A model generated the notes under the pieces. That model worked only from the letters and a program-made list of their open reading frames with translations, was not told where the DNA came from and searched no databases. A stretch of 64,000 nt of DNA from the NCBI GenBank assembly GCA_007570785.1, contig ML664175.1:8348081-8412080 (forward strand), written 5' to 3'. Both the position numbers and the translations under genes were made by a program. Below, one piece after another: positions 32,656 to 44,845 of the stretch. Position 1 is the stretch's first letter; the number at the start of each line of letters is the position of its first letter. This DNA is from Antilocapra americana (taxonomy: Eukaryota; Chordata; Mammalia; Artiodactyla; Antilocapridae).

Positions 32656-34349
32656 CCCTAATAGCTCTTATAATTTCTTCTTAGAAAAAAAGCATTTCTT
32701 ACACATTTCTACTCCGCATGAAGACCCCTTCTCTCAAGCATGTACAACTAAAGTTAAAGTTAGGACAGAAATATAGGGAAATTAACAGGCAGCCCATTAA
32801 CAATCAATGCTTTCTCAAGCACTCCAGATAAGGTGACATTGTGGGGGAACTAAGCTTTACTATTCCTAAGTTATTCAAGGACTTTTCCTCACAAAAGAGA
32901 ATACCTCTGTAGAAATGTCTGGAAGACCCTGTCTGGAAAGGGCAAAAAGTCAGCTAGCAAAAAAAGATCTAATTGTCTTCAATACCAAAGCAATGCTTTT
33001 TAGTCTCACTTCTAGGCATGAAATCTTCTAGAAAAATTATTAAATTGAATCAGTTTTGTAGCTTTGGAAAAAGTATGTTTCTCTTGAATGTTTATGAAAA
33101 TTCCATCCTTTTGATTCTTTTTACATTCTTGGTGCCCAGATTCAGGTAAACAGAGAAAACTATTCACTCCTGAGGCAATGTTTGCTCAACCTGATGGTTC
33201 CCACTTTCTCTTCCTAATTAAATGGCACCATCTTTACACGGAGCTAGCCATCAGCTGCCTGGAGGATTCCTGACTCTAACCAATCACCATTTTCTCCCAG
33301 CTCTCCAACACTTCCAACAGGGCAATGCAGCCTACGAAATAATCTTGGTGTGTTACCTTCCCACCTGATGGGGAAAGAGTCACAAGGTTCTGACCTAGGT
33401 CCTGCCACAGTCACCACATTCAAGTAGTTTGGATGAAGGCTTCCATGGCAAGATGTTAAATTTGCAGCTGACACAGATCTTGAAGCAGAATTCAGATTCC
33501 CAGATATCTCTCTTGTTACACTGGAAACATGGATCAAAACCAACAAGAAGAAATTAAGAAGTAGTTTGTGTAGTTTTCCTTATCTAGGCTTAAAAAAATT
33601 GAATATAGCTATTCATGTCAAATAATACCCAGAAAGTTTTGACTAGAAATTGTTCATAAAACAACAAATACCATAATCCAGCTGCTAAAAAATGATGTGA
33701 TCTGGACTGCACCAATAAAATTGTGATGTTCAGATGAAGAAAAGGAAGGAAATAGTTGAATGCCAGGTCCTATTAACACAAACAACTTGACTTGCCTGAG
33801 ATCAATACATGATTGGACCACATACTGTATTCTCTCCTGGATGCTGCAGATTTAGAGAAACATCAACAAACAGGGTAGCATTCAAAAAATACATCTGGAC
33901 ATCTGGAACATTCAAGGAATCTAAAACGTATATGTTACAGATTTCAGGGAAATTAGAAACTTGTCCTGGAGGAAACATATCTGAGGATGAACTGCACCAC
34001 ATCACTGCTTCTACAGAGGAAGGAACCAGAGCCAGTGTACAGAAATTCTGTGGAGGCAGATTCTAATTCAAAGTAAGGAAATGTGTGCTCTCACTCTGGG
34101 CTCTCATAAAAAGCAATGGACTGCATTACAAAGCCCAAAGTTCCCTGGGAAAGTATTTAAGCAGAGTCTACAAGGATCACTATCAGGAATAGTGTAAAGG
34201 AATTCCCAAATGGCAGGGAAGTTTGAACTCTGTTTTCAAAATATTTTTCCATGCCAGAGTTGTGTGATGCAGCATGGGAGGAAGAGAAACTCAATGAGTT
34301 TTAGTCCCAACTCTACCACTATTAAAACAGAACTTTAGTTAGGAGACAG
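32656..34349. other. 1.7 kb unassigned; ancient repeat suspected
   Basis: No named repeat. Frames at 33244-33546 (minus) and 33809-34066 (plus) have no motif. ggtcctattaacacaaacaa near 33769 recurs with two changes near 34396. Confidence 0.45.
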
Positions 34350-34476
34350 TCTTTCATCTAGTCTACTTCTTTCATTTTGCAAATGTAGAAAGTCAGGTCC
34401 TATGAACACAAATGACTTACCCAAGATCACGCCATGAAAAAAACACAGTAGGTCTAGGTCCCCCAATCAAGTCTCC
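34350..34476 (-). mobile_element. MIR SINE, antisense
   Basis: tttcattttgcaaatgtaga, gacttacccaagatcacgcc and taggtctaggtcccc follow the reverse MIR order. Confidence 0.6.
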
Positions 34477-34844
34477 CTGGAATAATTTACAGTCATTGAT
34501 ATTGATGTCTCAAATTGAGAATAAAAAACACATGATTTAAAACTAAGTGAAAAAATGAGAACTATATGAAAAATATGCCTAGGAAAAAAAACAGAATGGA
34601 AAGAAACACTAATAGGTATAGTGCTAAGAGATGATATGGTTATCATTTTCTCCTCTGAATTCCATAATTTGGTATAGGTGTATAAATTTTACTATAAAGA
34701 AAATATAAAAGAGAACAGTTCTAATTTTTTAATGGATTCAACCCTGTTTGGTGACAGCAGAGAGCCAAGTAAGTAATCAAAGCAATAACCTTCATGTGTA
34801 TGTTGAAAACACTTAAAGTTACCCTCTCGGTAAATTTCAAATAC

Positions 34845-35058
34845 AGATCTTCCTTTATTTATGATGGGATTACACTCTGATAAATCAATAAATTCTAGTT
34901 GAAAATACCTTAAATCAAAAATGCATTTAATACATCTAACCTTCTGAACCTCATAGCTAAACTTAGCCTACCTTCAATGTGCTCAGAGCACGCACTTTAG
35001 CCAACAGTTGGGCAAAATAATATTAACACAAAGCCCATTTTATAATATAATTAACATT
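34845..35058. mobile_element. Tigger-type DNA transposon fragment
   Basis: gatcttcctttatttatgat, aaatgcatttaatacatcta, atgtgctcagagcacg and caaagcccattttataatat are the order of words in a known mammalian TcMar-Tigger-like element. One terminus only. Confidence 0.65.
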
Positions 35059-36175
35059 TATTCCATATGTAGGTGACTTGTCACATTGTAGAAACACCAA
35101 CAGGAGCAAGGGTAATCACTTCTGAGGTCAATGGAAGCACTCCCCACCCAGTTCAGCCTGAGGAGGCCCCTGTTTCATTTGTTTGGACTCTAGCTGCTTT
35201 TGTAGTTTACTTCTTTGGTCTCTTCCTTACCTCATCTGAGTGTCATGATATTTTGCAAGAAGAGACAGCTTCCTGAATCCATGGATTCAGTATGCTTTAT
35301 TTCTTCCCTAAAGTTCTTTTTGACTCCTAAGAACACAACTTGCTAGCTATGAGTCCATGCAAAGCCCCCTTCTCCAGCTCCTCATCCCCAAGCAAAACAC
35401 AACTGCTCTACAGTTTGGGGGCTGGCTGCCAGGCTACTTTCCAGAACAGCCTCTCCAGGCACCACACCTGTGGCACCCATGAACTCCTCTGTGTTCGCAG
35501 CACCACTCACACGAGGCATCCCACACTCTCATGTTTGCCTACATAATGAAGTGGTACATTGTTGTTTCGACTTGTATGTGCTACTGACCAAGTCTCTCTT
35601 CACAGGTTGACCATTTTCTAAACCTAAATCTAAACCATTTCTATCCTGCAGTACAATTCATTTTCCCTACCCACCATGTGTATAGCAGGCTCGCTGCCTC
35701 CATGCTCGGGACTCTATTATACCAGACGTTCTGTTGCAAAATGACAGAGGGGGACTGGTTCTCTTCCTCTCCTCTCTGCATACCAGTCCTCCTCCACACA
35801 CACACACACACAAACCTATGCTGTTTTTATCAGTATGTGTTCTCACAGACCTGGGCTCTCCACTTGAAACCCACCTTTAAGACAGTGACCTTCTTCAGCA
35901 TTTTTCTACACCATTGGGACACAGATCAGTGACTATAGAGATCCTGACTTTATTAGAAATAAGCAGCCTTCATCCCACTGTCTTATAAAATAAGTCAGTT
36001 TGGACAACTTAATATGCCAGACAGATCCTCCTCTAGCTCCCAAAAGGCAAGATTTACTTCCTTTTAAAAGCATTTCTGAGATTATTTCTGAAAAGACCGT
36101 TTTGGTAGAGTCTGTACTGTGTTCCCTTGCTCTCTCCCATCTTCTGTGCATTCTTTGAATTACCGCTCATCTTAG
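35059..36175. other. Unassigned sequence
   Basis: A short (CA)n lies at about 35796-35811. The hydrophobic-looking frame at 35073-35276 has no other support. Confidence 0.5.
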
Positions 36176-36183
36176 TTACCTCT

Positions 36184-36392
36184 GGATTCCCTGGTGGCTC
36201 AGATGGTAAAGAGTCTGCCTACAATGCAGGAGACTTGGGTTCAATCCCTGGATCAGGAAGGTCCCTTGGAGAAGGGAATGGCAACCCACTGGAGTATTCT
36301 TGCCTAGAAAAATCCCATGGACGGAGGAGCCTGGCGGGCTACAGTCCATGGGGTCACAAAGAGTCGGACATGACTGAGCGACTTCACTTTAC
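36184..36392 (+). mobile_element. Bov-tA SINE, sense, near-consensus, 8-bp TSD
   Basis: Closest to consensus of the Bov-tA copies here: ggattccctggtggctcaga, tgggttcaatccctgg (B box), ccactggagtattcttgcc, ggctacagtccatggggtca, and gactgagcgacttcacttta. TSD TTACCTCT at 36176-36183 and 36393-36400. Confidence 0.96.
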
Positions 36393-36639
36393 TTACCTCT
36401 TGACACCTCCAAAGTCCCCTTTCTCATCGGACACTCCTGAGGTGCTTTTGTGATGGCTAAGTCTCTGCAGGTCAGTTTGAACTAATCCATGTGAAAGTCT
36501 CTGATGTGCTTCTAGGAACTTCCTGAAGGATAGGAAAGCTTTCCAAAACATAAGGAACAGCTTCTAATTCTGGTGGCTCCAAGTGGCATCCCAAATGTAC
36601 AATGGACTCACAGAATTTCACAGGCAGAAACAACAGAGT

Positions 36640-36760
36640 TCTACTCCCTCATTTGAAAAGAAAGATACTGAGGGCCAGAGAAGTTATTCAAGTTCTTAAA
36701 ACACATAGCATTCAACTAGAACACTAGCATCTAGGTTATTCTACCTTCTACCCTGGGACC
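36640..36760 (-). mobile_element. MIR SINE, antisense, eroded
   Basis: gaaagatactgagggccaga then gaagttattcaagttc and ctagcatctaggttattcta; reverse MIR core order. Confidence 0.55.
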
Positions 36761-38264
36761 AGGGTAAACTGTAATAGTAGGGAAGAAGAAAGATTTTTAG
36801 AAAAAAATTGCTATTCGGGAAGATCTTCTCAACTCCAGGAGAGTTGAACCCAGGCAGCCTGAAACTTGCCAAACCCCAATTTGTGCTAGAGACCCAGAGG
36901 GCCCTGCAGTTCTGGGGTCTCTGGGTTGAAGTCAGCCTGGAGTCACTTTCACCACATCAGGAGGCTGCAGCCAGGCCCTGCTAGCTTCCACATTGGAAAA
37001 TCTCTTAAGCAGAAGTCATTTGTGAAATTCCCAAACAGCATACAATCTTATGTCTGATGTGTGAGCTCTGGTTTGCTTTATTTGTCAGTCACCCTGAAAT
37101 GCAAGCTTTATGAAAAGACAGACATATATGCTTTAATTTTTGAAGGGAGACTGCCATGGATAGCCAAGAATTAAGACTAAAGCTGGCAAAACTCACAAGA
37201 GCAAGACTGAGCTCAGGGTCAAAGAAAAGCCTTCTGCAGGAAGTATCCTAAGGCTACACATCCAGTGCCAAAGCTTTGTCCTTATGGAAAATTTTGCCTT
37301 TGTAGCCTCCAAAAGTAATACTTACAGCAGTGTCTCCAAACAGAATCCTGCTGTTTCCTAGGATTTAGTGAAGATTCACTTGAAAAATGAAGAAATTACC
37401 CTCAATACTAGTCCTCAGAGTTTTATAAGATACAAACTAAGTGAAGATTAATCACTAACCATCCCAGGATAAAACCCCTGGCTATTGGCCTCCCAGAAAA
37501 CCTGCCACCCTGAAAAGCTGCCAGAACCAGACAGGCATGAACAGCACTGCTTAAAGTACCACCAGCAGGGAGAAAGAAACCAACATCTAACCTGATGAAA
37601 GGGGGTTTTGATGTTAGTATTAGGATAATTATATCCAACACCAGTGTATTATTCATGAGCTAGAAAATAAGCACAGTGCTGCCAAGTAATGGAAAAGCTG
37701 CAGTATTGTTTCTAAGTCCAGTGCTGACACTAACACCTCAATTTCCTCAAGGATTTCTGCTGATAACTTGGGGAAAGAAAGTAACATAATGCATCTTCAG
37801 TAGCCCCTCAGCAACACTGAAAGCCAAATGACTCAGAGAGTGAGAATTCTACAGAGAAATCCCAGGAGCCTTTTGTTACTGTTGCTCTGAATCCACCACT
37901 AGTGAATGAAACAAACAAAAAAAAAAAAAATGAATTTCCAGGGCTTCATAGCTCTGATTCTGATAAGGCAATACACAAAGAAAAGCCTAAATAAAGTAGA
38001 TACTAAACAAATCCTTCATCTTTGCTTTCTCTCACTGTAGGTGAGGTAGCTGTCAGGTTAACAGCCTGACAGCTGTTAAGATGTTGGACAAGAGAAATGA
38101 TGATTGCAGCAAGTGGTTCCAGAAAGTCAGGACATCCAGAAGTCCACCAATAATAGCAATGGAGGAGAGATTAAAGAATTCTCAGAAGAGAGATTTCTTG
38201 TTGCTTTTTTAGGCATTTCATGAGAAGGAAGGATCAAGTTCATCTTTGAAGTCTGGCAATTTTT
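36761..38264. other. 1.5 kb unassigned sequence
   Basis: Nothing recognised. A 13-A run lies at about 37918-37930. The minus frame at 37423-37656 has no support. Confidence 0.5.
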
Positions 38265-38402
38265 CTTTTTTAAACTCTTTTCCCATTTCGGTTGTTATAT
38301 AACATTGAGAGCAGAGTTCCCTGTGCTATGCAGTAGATCCTTGTTAGTTATCTATTTTAAATATAGCAGTATGTACATGTCAACCCCAAACTCTCTAACT
38401 AG
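38265..38402 (-). mobile_element. L1 3' UTR fragment, antisense
   Basis: tccctgtgctatgcagtaga, ccttgttagttatctatttt and atagcagtatgtacatgtca. The same phrase order occurs at 60985-61070 and 47260-47290. Confidence 0.8.
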
Positions 38403-39009
38403 TTTTCCTCAGACTGCAGCCAGATTCAGGAAACATTTTTTTCTTCCAATATATTAACAAGGCACATGACAGTTCTACAAAAGTAAAAGCTTATCCAAAG
38501 GAAATTAACTACTTGGGATAATTCAGACACCAATCATGGACTTGAAAGAAAACTGATATTTTTCCCATACCAACTTTTGGAGTTTGAGTTCTTACACCCA
38601 CAAAACCTGCTTGTAACATACAGAAGAAGTTGAAGAGCTCTACTTAGAGAGATTGGTCCAGCTGCTATTTCAAAATCTAGAAAGATCTAGAGGCTGCTGG
38701 AGCTTTAGACTCTTGTTTTAATTCAAATATATGGAAATAAACATTCAGAAAGGGTGCACCATGGAAACAAATGATGAATTAACAACAAAGGTACTTTTGT
38801 GGGAGCATCTTACAATGTGAAAACTTGCCAACAAAAGGTTTGAGGAGAGATGAATTAATTGTGGGCACTTGTTCTCATCTGCTGCCAAGAATGAAGACCC
38901 ATTTTCCAAGATCTTTATTTCATTTTTCAAACAAAATATTGTCCCATGTTTACCTGTCTGGTAGCTATTCAGTCTGGCCCCCAGCTTCTCCTCTCTGGTA
39001 TTTTCTCTT
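38403..39009. other. Unassigned sequence
   Basis: Nothing recognised. Confidence 0.5.
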
Positions 39010-39207
39010 CCCTCCTCACCTGTTTTATGGAGGTATAATTGGCATATGACATTGTATTAAATTGTGTAATGATGATTTGAAATGTGTATTGTAAAATCAT
39101 CATCATGATGTTTAGTTAACTTACAATACTGCACAGTTATTTGATATAAATTTTTGAGTATGTGATAAGAACTTTTAAGATATACTCTCTTAGCAAATTT
39201 CAACATA

Positions 39208-39287
39208 TTGAGTTGGACAAAAAATTCATTCAGGTTTTTCTGTAAGATTTCATGGAAAAATCTGAACAAACTTTTTGGCCAAGACAA
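39208..39287. mobile_element. 80-bp mariner-type MITE, palindromic, TA-flanked
   Basis: Exactly 80 bp between TA dinucleotides (39206-39207 and 39288-39289). The two halves are inverted copies: ttgagttggacaaaaaattc on the left against the reverse of gaacaaactttttggccaag on the right. Structure and size match MADE1-like elements made from a mariner's two ends. No coding capacity. Confidence 0.88.
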
Positions 39288-39337
39288 TATAATACAGAAT
39301 TGTTAACTGCGGTCACCATGCTGTAAGGTTTCCTTTG

Positions 39338-39546
39338 AGCTTCCCCAGTGGCTCATCAGTAAAGAAACTGTCTGCAATGCAGGAGACCCAGGGTTCGATC
39401 CCTGGGCTGCGGAGATCCCCTGGAGAAGGGTATGGCAATCCACACCAGTACTCTTGCCTGGAGAACCCCACGGACTGAGGAACCTGGTAGGCCATGGTCC
39501 ATAGGGTCACAAAGAATCAGACATGACTAAAGTGACTAAGCACACA
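39338..39546 (+). mobile_element. Bov-tA SINE, sense, inside the old L1
   Basis: gcttccccagtggctcatca, cagggttcgatccctggg (B box), ctcttgcctggagaacccc, gggtcacaaagaatcagaca. Complete copy that splits the L1 between gctgtaaggtt and ctgtctcttttacaac. Confidence 0.93.
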
Positions 39547-40212
39547 CAGGGCTGTCTCTTTTACAACTGAAGTCTGGATGTTGTGACCACCTTCATCATT
39601 TCATCCACCACCTACTCCTAGCAAGCACCTATATGAGTTTAATGATATCACTTATATGTGAAATCTAATGGCATTTGTCTTTTTCTGACTTGTTTCACTT
39701 AGCATAATGCCCTCAAGGTCCATCCACATTGCAAATGGCAAGATTTCCTTTTTTAAAGACTAAGTAACACTCAACTGTGATTGTATATATACACATATAC
39801 ATACCCCACATTTTCTTTATCCATTTGTCCATCAATGGACATTTAGATTGCTTTCCTAACTTGGCTATTGTAAATAATACTGCAATGAACAAGTGAATAC
39901 AGATTTCTCTCTGAGATAGCCTAACCACACAGTGCTATTCAACTAGAGGTTCTGAACTTGACTGCGGGCATGAAAGCAATGGCTGAAACTAAGTCTTCTA
40001 TTAATCTAGCATTACAGTAGATGTTACTGTTAGTAAACCTAAATGCTGGTTGCCACATTGCTAAATAGTCCAATGTCAGATCTGTAATACGTAAACCTAC
40101 TTGAGGGACTGAAATTCTGTCTGATATACTAGTGAAACCTGTACAGTTTATCTTTACTTAATATGAACATAATGAAGTACACAAAATTAAAATCACTTAA
40201 GAGGCATTTTAA

Positions 40213-40912
40213 TTCAGCTGTGAAGCCATCTGGTCCTGGGCTTTTGTTTTTTGGAAGATTTCTGATTACGGTTTCAATTTCCGTGCTGGTGATGGGTCTA
40301 TTAATATTATCTATCTCTTCCTGGTTTAGTCTTGGAAAGTTGTACTTTTCTAGGAATTTGTCCATTTCATCCAGGTTGTCCAGTTTATTTGCATATAGTT
40401 GCTGATAATAATCTCTTATGATCCTTTGTATTTCTGTGTTTTCTGTTGTGATCTCTCCGTTTTCATTTCTAATTCTGTTGATTTGGTTCTTCTCCCTTTG
40501 TTTCTTGATGAGTCTGGCTAATGGTTTGTCAATTTTATTTATCTTCTCAAAGAACCAGCTTTTGGCTTGGTTGATTTTTGCTATGGTCTCTTTTGTTTCC
40601 TTGGCATTTATTTCTGCCCTGATCTTTAATATTCCTTTCCTTCTGCTAGACCTGGGCTTCTGCATCTCTTCCCCTTTTAGTTGCTTTAGGTGTAAAGTAA
40701 GGTTATTTATTTTACTTTTTTCTTGTTTCCTGAGGTGAGCTTGTATTGCTATGAACTTTCCCCTTAGCACTGCTTTTACTGTGTCCCATAGGTTTTGGGT
40801 TGTTAGGTTTTCATTTTCATTCATTTCTATGCATATTTTGATTTCTTTTTTGATTTCTTCTGTGATTTGTTGGTTATTCAGCAGTGTGTTGTTGATCCTC
40901 CATATGTTGGAA
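40213..40912 (-). pseudogene. L1 ORF2 segment between endonuclease and RT (inverted arm)
   Basis: An uninterrupted minus-strand reading of about 230 residues: [18 protein letters not shown] near the junction, then [38 protein letters not shown] text, and finally the RT entry block [16 protein letters not shown] close to the outer edge. Open frames extend past the element at both ends only by chance. No stop codon across 700 bp indicates low age. Lacks endonuclease and catalytic RT, so inert. Confidence 0.88.
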
Positions 40913-40921
40913 TAAACACTG

Positions 40922-42375
40922 ATGAAAGAAATCAAAGAGGACACAAACAGATGGAGAAATATACCATGTTCGTGGATTGGAAGAATCAATATAGTGAAAA
41001 TGAGTATACTACCCAAAGCAATCTATGGATTCAATGCAATTCCTATCAAGCTACCAGAGGTCTTTTTCAGAGAATTAGAACAAATAATTTCATCATTTGT
41101 ATGGAAATACAAAAAACCTCGTATAGCCAAAGCAATCTTGAGAAAGAAGAATGGAACTGGAGGAATCAACCTACCTGACTTTAGGCTATACTACAAATCC
41201 ACAGTCATCAAGACAGTATGGTACTGGCACAAAGACAGAAATATAGATCAATGGAACGAAATAGAAAGCCCAGAGATAAATCCACACATCTATGGACACC
41301 TTATCTTTGACAAAGGAGGCATGAATATACAATGGAGAAAAGACAATCTCTTTAACAAGCGGTGCTGGGAAAACTGGACAGCCATTTGTAAAAGAATAAA
41401 ACTACAACACTTTCTAACACCATACACAAAAATTAACTCAAAATGGATCAAAGATCTAATCATAAGACCAGAAACTATAAAACTCCTAGAGGATAACATA
41501 GGCAAAACACTCTCTGCCATAACCCAAAGCGGGATACTCCATGACCCACCTCCCAGAATATTGGAAATAAAAGCACGAATAAACAAATGGGACCTAATTA
41601 AAATTAAAAGCTTCTACACAACAAAGGAAACTATAAGCAAGGTGAAAAGACAGCCTTCAGAATGGGAGAAAATAATAGTCAATGAAGCAACAAAGAATTA
41701 CTCTCAAAAATATACAAGCAACTCCTGCAGCTCCATTCTAGAAAAATAAATGACCCAATCAAAAAGTGGGCCAAAGAACTCAACAGACATTTCTCCAAAG
41801 AAGACATAAAAATGGCTAACAAACACATGAAAAGATGCTCAACATCACTCATTATCAGAGAAATGCAAATCAAAACCACAATGAGGTACCACTTTACACC
41901 AGTCAGAATGGCTGCAATCCAAAAATCTACACGCAATAAATGCTGGAGAGGATGTGGAGAAAAGGGAACCCTCTTACACTGTTGGTGGGAATGCAAACTA
42001 GTACAGCCACTATGGAAAACAGTGTGGAGATTCCTTAAAAAACTGCAAATAGACCTGCCATATGATCCAGCAATCCCACTGCTGGGCATACACACCCAGG
42101 AAACCAGAATTGAAAGAGCCACGTGTACCCCGATGTTCATCTCTGCATTGTTCACAATAGCCAGGACATGGAAGCAACCTAGATGCCCATCAACTGACGA
42201 ATGGATAAGAAAGCTGTGGTACATATACACAATAGAATATTATTCAGCAGTAAAAAAAAATTCATTTGAATCAGTTCTACTCAGGTGGACGGAACTGGAG
42301 CCTATTATCCAGAGTGAAGTAAGCCAGAAGGAAAAACAACAATACAGTATACTAACGCATATATATGGAATTTAG
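40922..42375 (+). pseudogene. L1 ORF2 C-terminal region, one frameshift
   Basis: First part 40922-41749 (275 residues): [19 protein letters not shown] near residue 24, [19 protein letters not shown] near residue 82, ending out of frame. Second part 41812-42375 (187 residues, another frame) holds [19 protein letters not shown] and the cysteine-rich C-terminal segment [16 protein letters not shown], then [14 protein letters not shown] and the family's usual end. The shift lies between about 41690 and 41750. The catalytic FADD box lies upstream of the breakpoint and is absent. Confidence 0.9.
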
Positions 42376-42708
42376 AAAGATGGCAGCGAGAACCCTGCAT
42401 GCAAGACAGCAAAAGGAATGCAGATGTATAGAACAGACTCGTGGACTCTGTGGATGAGGGCAAGGGTGGGATGATATGGGAGAATGGCATTGAAACATGT
42501 TAATTATCATATGTGAAATCAATCGCCAGCCCAGGGTTGATGCTCAGAGCTGGTGCACCAAGATGACCCAGGGGGAGGGAATCGGGAGGGAGGAGGGAGG
42601 GGGGTTCTGGAGGGGGAGCATATGTAAACCCATGGCGGTTTCATGTCATTGTATGGCAAAACCAACACAATAAAGTAAAGAAAATTTTTTAAAAAAGAGG
42701 CATTTTAA

Positions 42709-43428
42709 GCTTTTTAAAATGAAGGTAATTACATATTGATTTTGTTAGTCATTTTTTCCCATCAACCAATATGTATCCAAATTCTAATTCCTTTAGAAAA
42801 AAAGGAATTTAGAAGTTAGGGCCAGATCATTTTTAGCTTAACTGAATGTATTTAATGTTTATCTCAAGATAAAGAATTCAGCTTTTTTTTTTGCATTTTT
42901 AAAAATTTCACAGCATTTACAGTATTCTCATATTTTTAATGTACAGTTTATATACAAAAATTTTCATAGTTATTCTAAGTTTTAGAATGCGTCTCCTGAG
43001 AAACTTACCATCGAAAAGGATAATAGTCATCCAGAATAAAATAATCCCCTGAATATTTATATAGCACTTATGTTTTTCTATCATGTAGAAATTTATACTG
43101 TATATTTAATTACAATTACATAATTATAAGTTATTCTGTGAATACATTTTCCCCTCAAGATTGATTTTGGTCTTATTTTCCTTATTGGAATAGAAATTTC
43201 TTACAGCTAAGAACCTTGGCCTGGTTCTATCACTGTTTTGTTAATTGCATTATTTTTTAATCACTCTTACCTAAAAGGTTGTGCTTTGTTAATGCCTGAT
43301 GCATTCTGAAATAACTTCCATCTTGCAAGATTATCAATGCTCTTACAAAATTTCAGTTTAAAATATTCAGATGCAAATAAGGTAGAATGGGACAAACTTG
43401 CTCTGAGAACATCTGTTTTAAAGATGTT
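42709..43428. other. Unassigned, very A/T-rich
   Basis: Nothing recognised. Confidence 0.5.
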
Positions 43429-43442
43429 ACCCCCTTCAGAAA

Positions 43443-43639
43443 AGTGAAAATGCAAGTCGCTCAGTTGTGTCTGACTCTTTGCAACTCTATGGACTATCCA
43501 GTCCATGGAATTCTCTGGGCCAGAATACTGGAGTGGGTAGCCTTTCCCTTCTCCACGGGATCTTCCCAACCCAGGGATCAAACCCGGGTCTCCCACACTG
43601 AAGGTGAATTCTTTACCAGCTGAGCCTCAAGGGAAGCCC
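43443..43639 (-). mobile_element. Bov-A-type SINE, antisense, 13-bp TSD
   Basis: gtcgctcagttgtgtctgac, ggactatccagtccatggaa (Bov-A variant as in the Bov-A2 at 22878), ctggagtgggtagcctttcc, gagcctcaagggaagccc. Flanks tacccccttcagaa (43429-43442) and tacccctccagaa (43640-43652) form a slightly diverged TSD. Confidence 0.92.
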
Positions 43640-43652
43640 TACCCCTCCAGAA

Positions 43653-44050
43653 GCCTAATTCTATTCATTCTCTGCTCCTTTAAACTCCATGAAAGCAGGC
43701 AAGAGATGGGAGCTGGGAGGGGGAGGTCTTCTTTATCCCTATCTTTTCAATGCCTCATACATTTCCTGCCACTCAAACACCAACATAGCATTAACTTCTT
43801 GTGTGTACAATTAAACATCTCATATCACTCAGGAAAATATAACTAGAAAGGATTCTTTAAGTCTAGAGTCTTCTCATAGCCCTTTGAATCTGATGATCAA
43901 TTTTCCAGGTATTATTAGGCTCTACAATTTAGCTCTTAAAATGCAAGTTCATACAAAACTAAGTCCTGGATCAGCTTTCAGTTTTTCAAGGCACATATAC
44001 GAATTTACTTTTACAGTATTTATAGACACTTTCCATATTAAAATTTTGTG
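43653..44050. other. Unassigned sequence
   Basis: Nothing recognised. Confidence 0.5.
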
Positions 44051-44845
44051 TGGTCTAAAAGGTTTATGAATAGACAGTCAACATCACTCATCAAGGAGAT
44101 GCAATCAAAGGCCCAGTGACATATCACCTCATACCTATTAGGATGGCCACTAGCAAAAAACAAAAGATAACATGTTGGCAAAGATGTAGAAAAATTGGAA
44201 CTCTTACACACTGTTGGTATGAGTATTCTTTTTTTTTCTAATGGTACAGACACCAGTATGGAGGTTTTTCAAAAAATTAAAAGTAAAACTACAACATGAT
44301 CTGGCAATCCCACTACTGGCAATGTATCCAGAAAAAGTAAAACCAGAATCTCAAAGAGGGAGCAGTATTCTCAAGTTCACTGGTAACACTAGTCACAGTA
44401 GTCAAGATGCGGACACAACCTCATGTCCACCAATTAATGAATGGATAAAGAAAATGTGGTATATATATGTACAATGAAATATTATTCAGCCTTAAAAAAG
44501 AAAGAGGGGAACGGTGCCATATGCGACAAGATGGATGAGCCTAGAGGACATTATGCTAAGTCAAAATGGCCAGTCCCAGAAGGATAAATGTACATGACTC
44601 CACATATGTGATGTAACTCAAATAGTCAAACTCATAAGAACAATAATAGCATGATGGTTGCCAGGGACTGGGAAGTTGAAGAAATAAGGAGTCATTGTTC
44701 AATACGTATAAAGTTTCAGCTGTACAAGGTGAGTAAATTTCCAAGTTTTTCTGTCAAATATTGTGCCTATAAGTAATACTTGATTATTCACTTAAAATTT
44801 TGTTGAGAGGGTAGATCTCGTGTTAAGCAGTCTTACTATGATTTT
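44051..44845 (+). mobile_element. Old L1MA-like 3' end, sense
   Basis: End of ORF2 (aacatcactcatcaaggaga, gacatatcacctcataccta, gatctggcaatcccactact, tggataaagaaaatgtggta) followed by the 3' UTR (acattatgctaagtcaaaat, gatggttgccagggactggg) and gagagggtagatctcgtgtt at the very end. Frames are broken throughout. Confidence 0.85.

Larger units (their letters stand above)
39010..39925 (-). mobile_element. Old L1, antisense, carrying a MITE and a SINE
   Basis: 3' UTR to ORF2 end in reverse: tatggaggtataattggcat, gataagaacttttaagatat, gcggtcaccatgctgtaa, then after the SINE gaccaccttcatcatttcat, cacttagcataatgccctca and catcaatggacatttagatt. Text resumes in register after each insertion. Confidence 0.85.
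40213..42694 (+). mobile_element. Young L1 with inverted 5' segment (twin-primed), 14-bp TSD
   Basis: 40213-about 40912 is antisense L1 ORF2; about 40913-42694 is sense L1 through the end of ORF2, 3' UTR and A-rich tail. A perfect 14-bp repeat, AAGAGGCATTTTAA, flanks the whole at 40199-40212 and 42695-42708. ORF2 between the arms, including the RT catalytic centre, is missing. The perfect TSD and long frames mark it as one of the youngest insertions in the window. Confidence 0.97.

Noticed and set aside
33244..33546. 100-codon minus frame
   Set aside because: No recognisable domain, no exon borders; could not be supported.
36184..36392. tRNA gene (A-box and B-box-like sequences)
   Set aside because: These are the tRNA-derived heads of Bov-tA SINEs, lacking a complete cloverleaf; the same holds for the CHR copies.
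40163..40738. Hydrophobic plus-strand frames resembling membrane proteins
   Set aside because: They are the opposite strand of A-rich L1 ORF2, which reads as Leu/Phe/Ile-rich by base composition.
40129..41016. 295-codon minus-strand frame looking like a gene
   Set aside because: It is the inverted arm of an L1 ORF2 with chance extensions into flanking DNA and into the sense arm at both ends.
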